Part shown: piece after piece, positions 41,012 to 41,136 of the stretch
How positions within the stretch are numbered: the stretch's first letter is position 1
Layout of the letters: each line of letters begins with the position of its first letter
Assembly (NCBI GenBank): GCA_019347805.1
Contig: JAHWKR010000031.1
Coordinates: 1-41,136 of the forward strand
Direction: 5' to 3'
From: Methanobacteriota archaeon
GTDB lineage: Archaea; Thermoplasmatota; E2; JACPAO01; JAHWKR01
Length of the DNA stretch: 41,136 bases
Notes under the pieces: model-generated
The model's input: only the letters and a program-made list of their open reading frames with translations
What the model was told of the DNA's origin: nothing
Databases searched by the model: none
Made by a program: the position numbers and the translations under genes

Positions 41012-41136
41012 CTACCCTTGGCGCTTACGCCGGGACAGGAAGACGATTCCCAGGAGGGCGAGGAGTAGGACAACGATTCCGATTCCGGGAGTCGGGGCGC
41101 CTGTCGGGGATGGCTGACCGGTTGGGGAGTCAGTCG
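41012..41136 (-). CDS. C-terminal end of a surface protein with PGF-CTERM-like tail (partial)
   Basis: The last 40 codons of a gene that continues past the right edge. It reads a Ser/Thr/Pro linker (DSPTGQPSPTGAPTPG), a hydrophobic helix (IGIVVLLLALLGIVFL) and a basic end (SRRKRQG), then TAG. This is the Thr/Pro linker, PG motif, helix and Arg cluster of archaeosortase-processed proteins, with PTPGIG in place of PGF. The rest of the protein is outside the window. Confidence 0.7.
   Translation of the reverse strand, partial: TDSPTGQPSPTGAPTPGIGIVVLLLALLGIVFLSRRKRQG

Overview
The window is GC-rich archaeal chromosomal DNA. The diagnostic genes are a complete A-type (archaeal V-type) ATP synthase operon in the euryarchaeal order H-I-K-E-C-F-A-B-D and the archaea-only GatD/GatE Glu-tRNA(Gln) amidotransferase. 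Supporting signs are TATA boxes about 25 bp in front of several start codons (leaderless mRNAs) and two surface proteins ending in PGF-CTERM-like sorting tails. I infer a mesophilic member of Euryarchaeota, perhaps a high-GC Thermoplasmatota lineage. The lineage is inferred, not demonstrated.

Layout. 1-3 kb: a secreted metzincin-like protease with tandem PPC-type repeats, running off the left edge (minus strand), then a decayed small gene. 3-6.3 kb: gatD-gatE. 6.3-10.5 kb: accessory stretch with a GNAT acetyltransferase, a MntA/HepT pair whose HepT half is frameshifted, a PGF-CTERM surface protein, an M28-type lipoprotein peptidase, and an RHH/RelE toxin-antitoxin operon with a near-perfect 26-bp palindrome over its start. 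10.5-14.3 kb: phosphoglucosamine mutase, a sugar nucleotidyltransferase and an AI-2E family permease. 14.5-23.4 kb: the ATP synthase operon, with a probable ACG start for atpH and a 33-nt perfect inverted repeat between atpB and atpD. 23.6-28.8 kb: DUF2188-like protein, SRAP protein, an interrupted lipoprotein, an alpha/beta hydrolase with Cys at the nucleophile position, a small membrane protein, threonine synthase and a small secreted Cys protein. 28.8-34.6 kb: a possible thiol/stress island with a GST-fold protein, two tiny ORFs, an HxlR regulator, a small membrane protein, asparagine synthetase, a GshA-type glutamate-cysteine ligase and a DJ-1/PfpI protein. 34.8-37.1 kb: a membrane protein split by an apparent frameshift, convergent with a GNAT-nitrilase fusion lacking the catalytic Cys. 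37.2-41.1 kb: two small unknown genes, a large anchored subtilase, and the 3' end of another PGF-CTERM-like surface protein.

Two features recur. Four convergent gene pairs end in the same interlocked four-base stop (CTAA or CTAG). Four genes look interrupted by small indels, two of them in G or C runs, which could be real decay or assembly error. No rRNA, tRNA, CRISPR array or insertion sequence was recognised.
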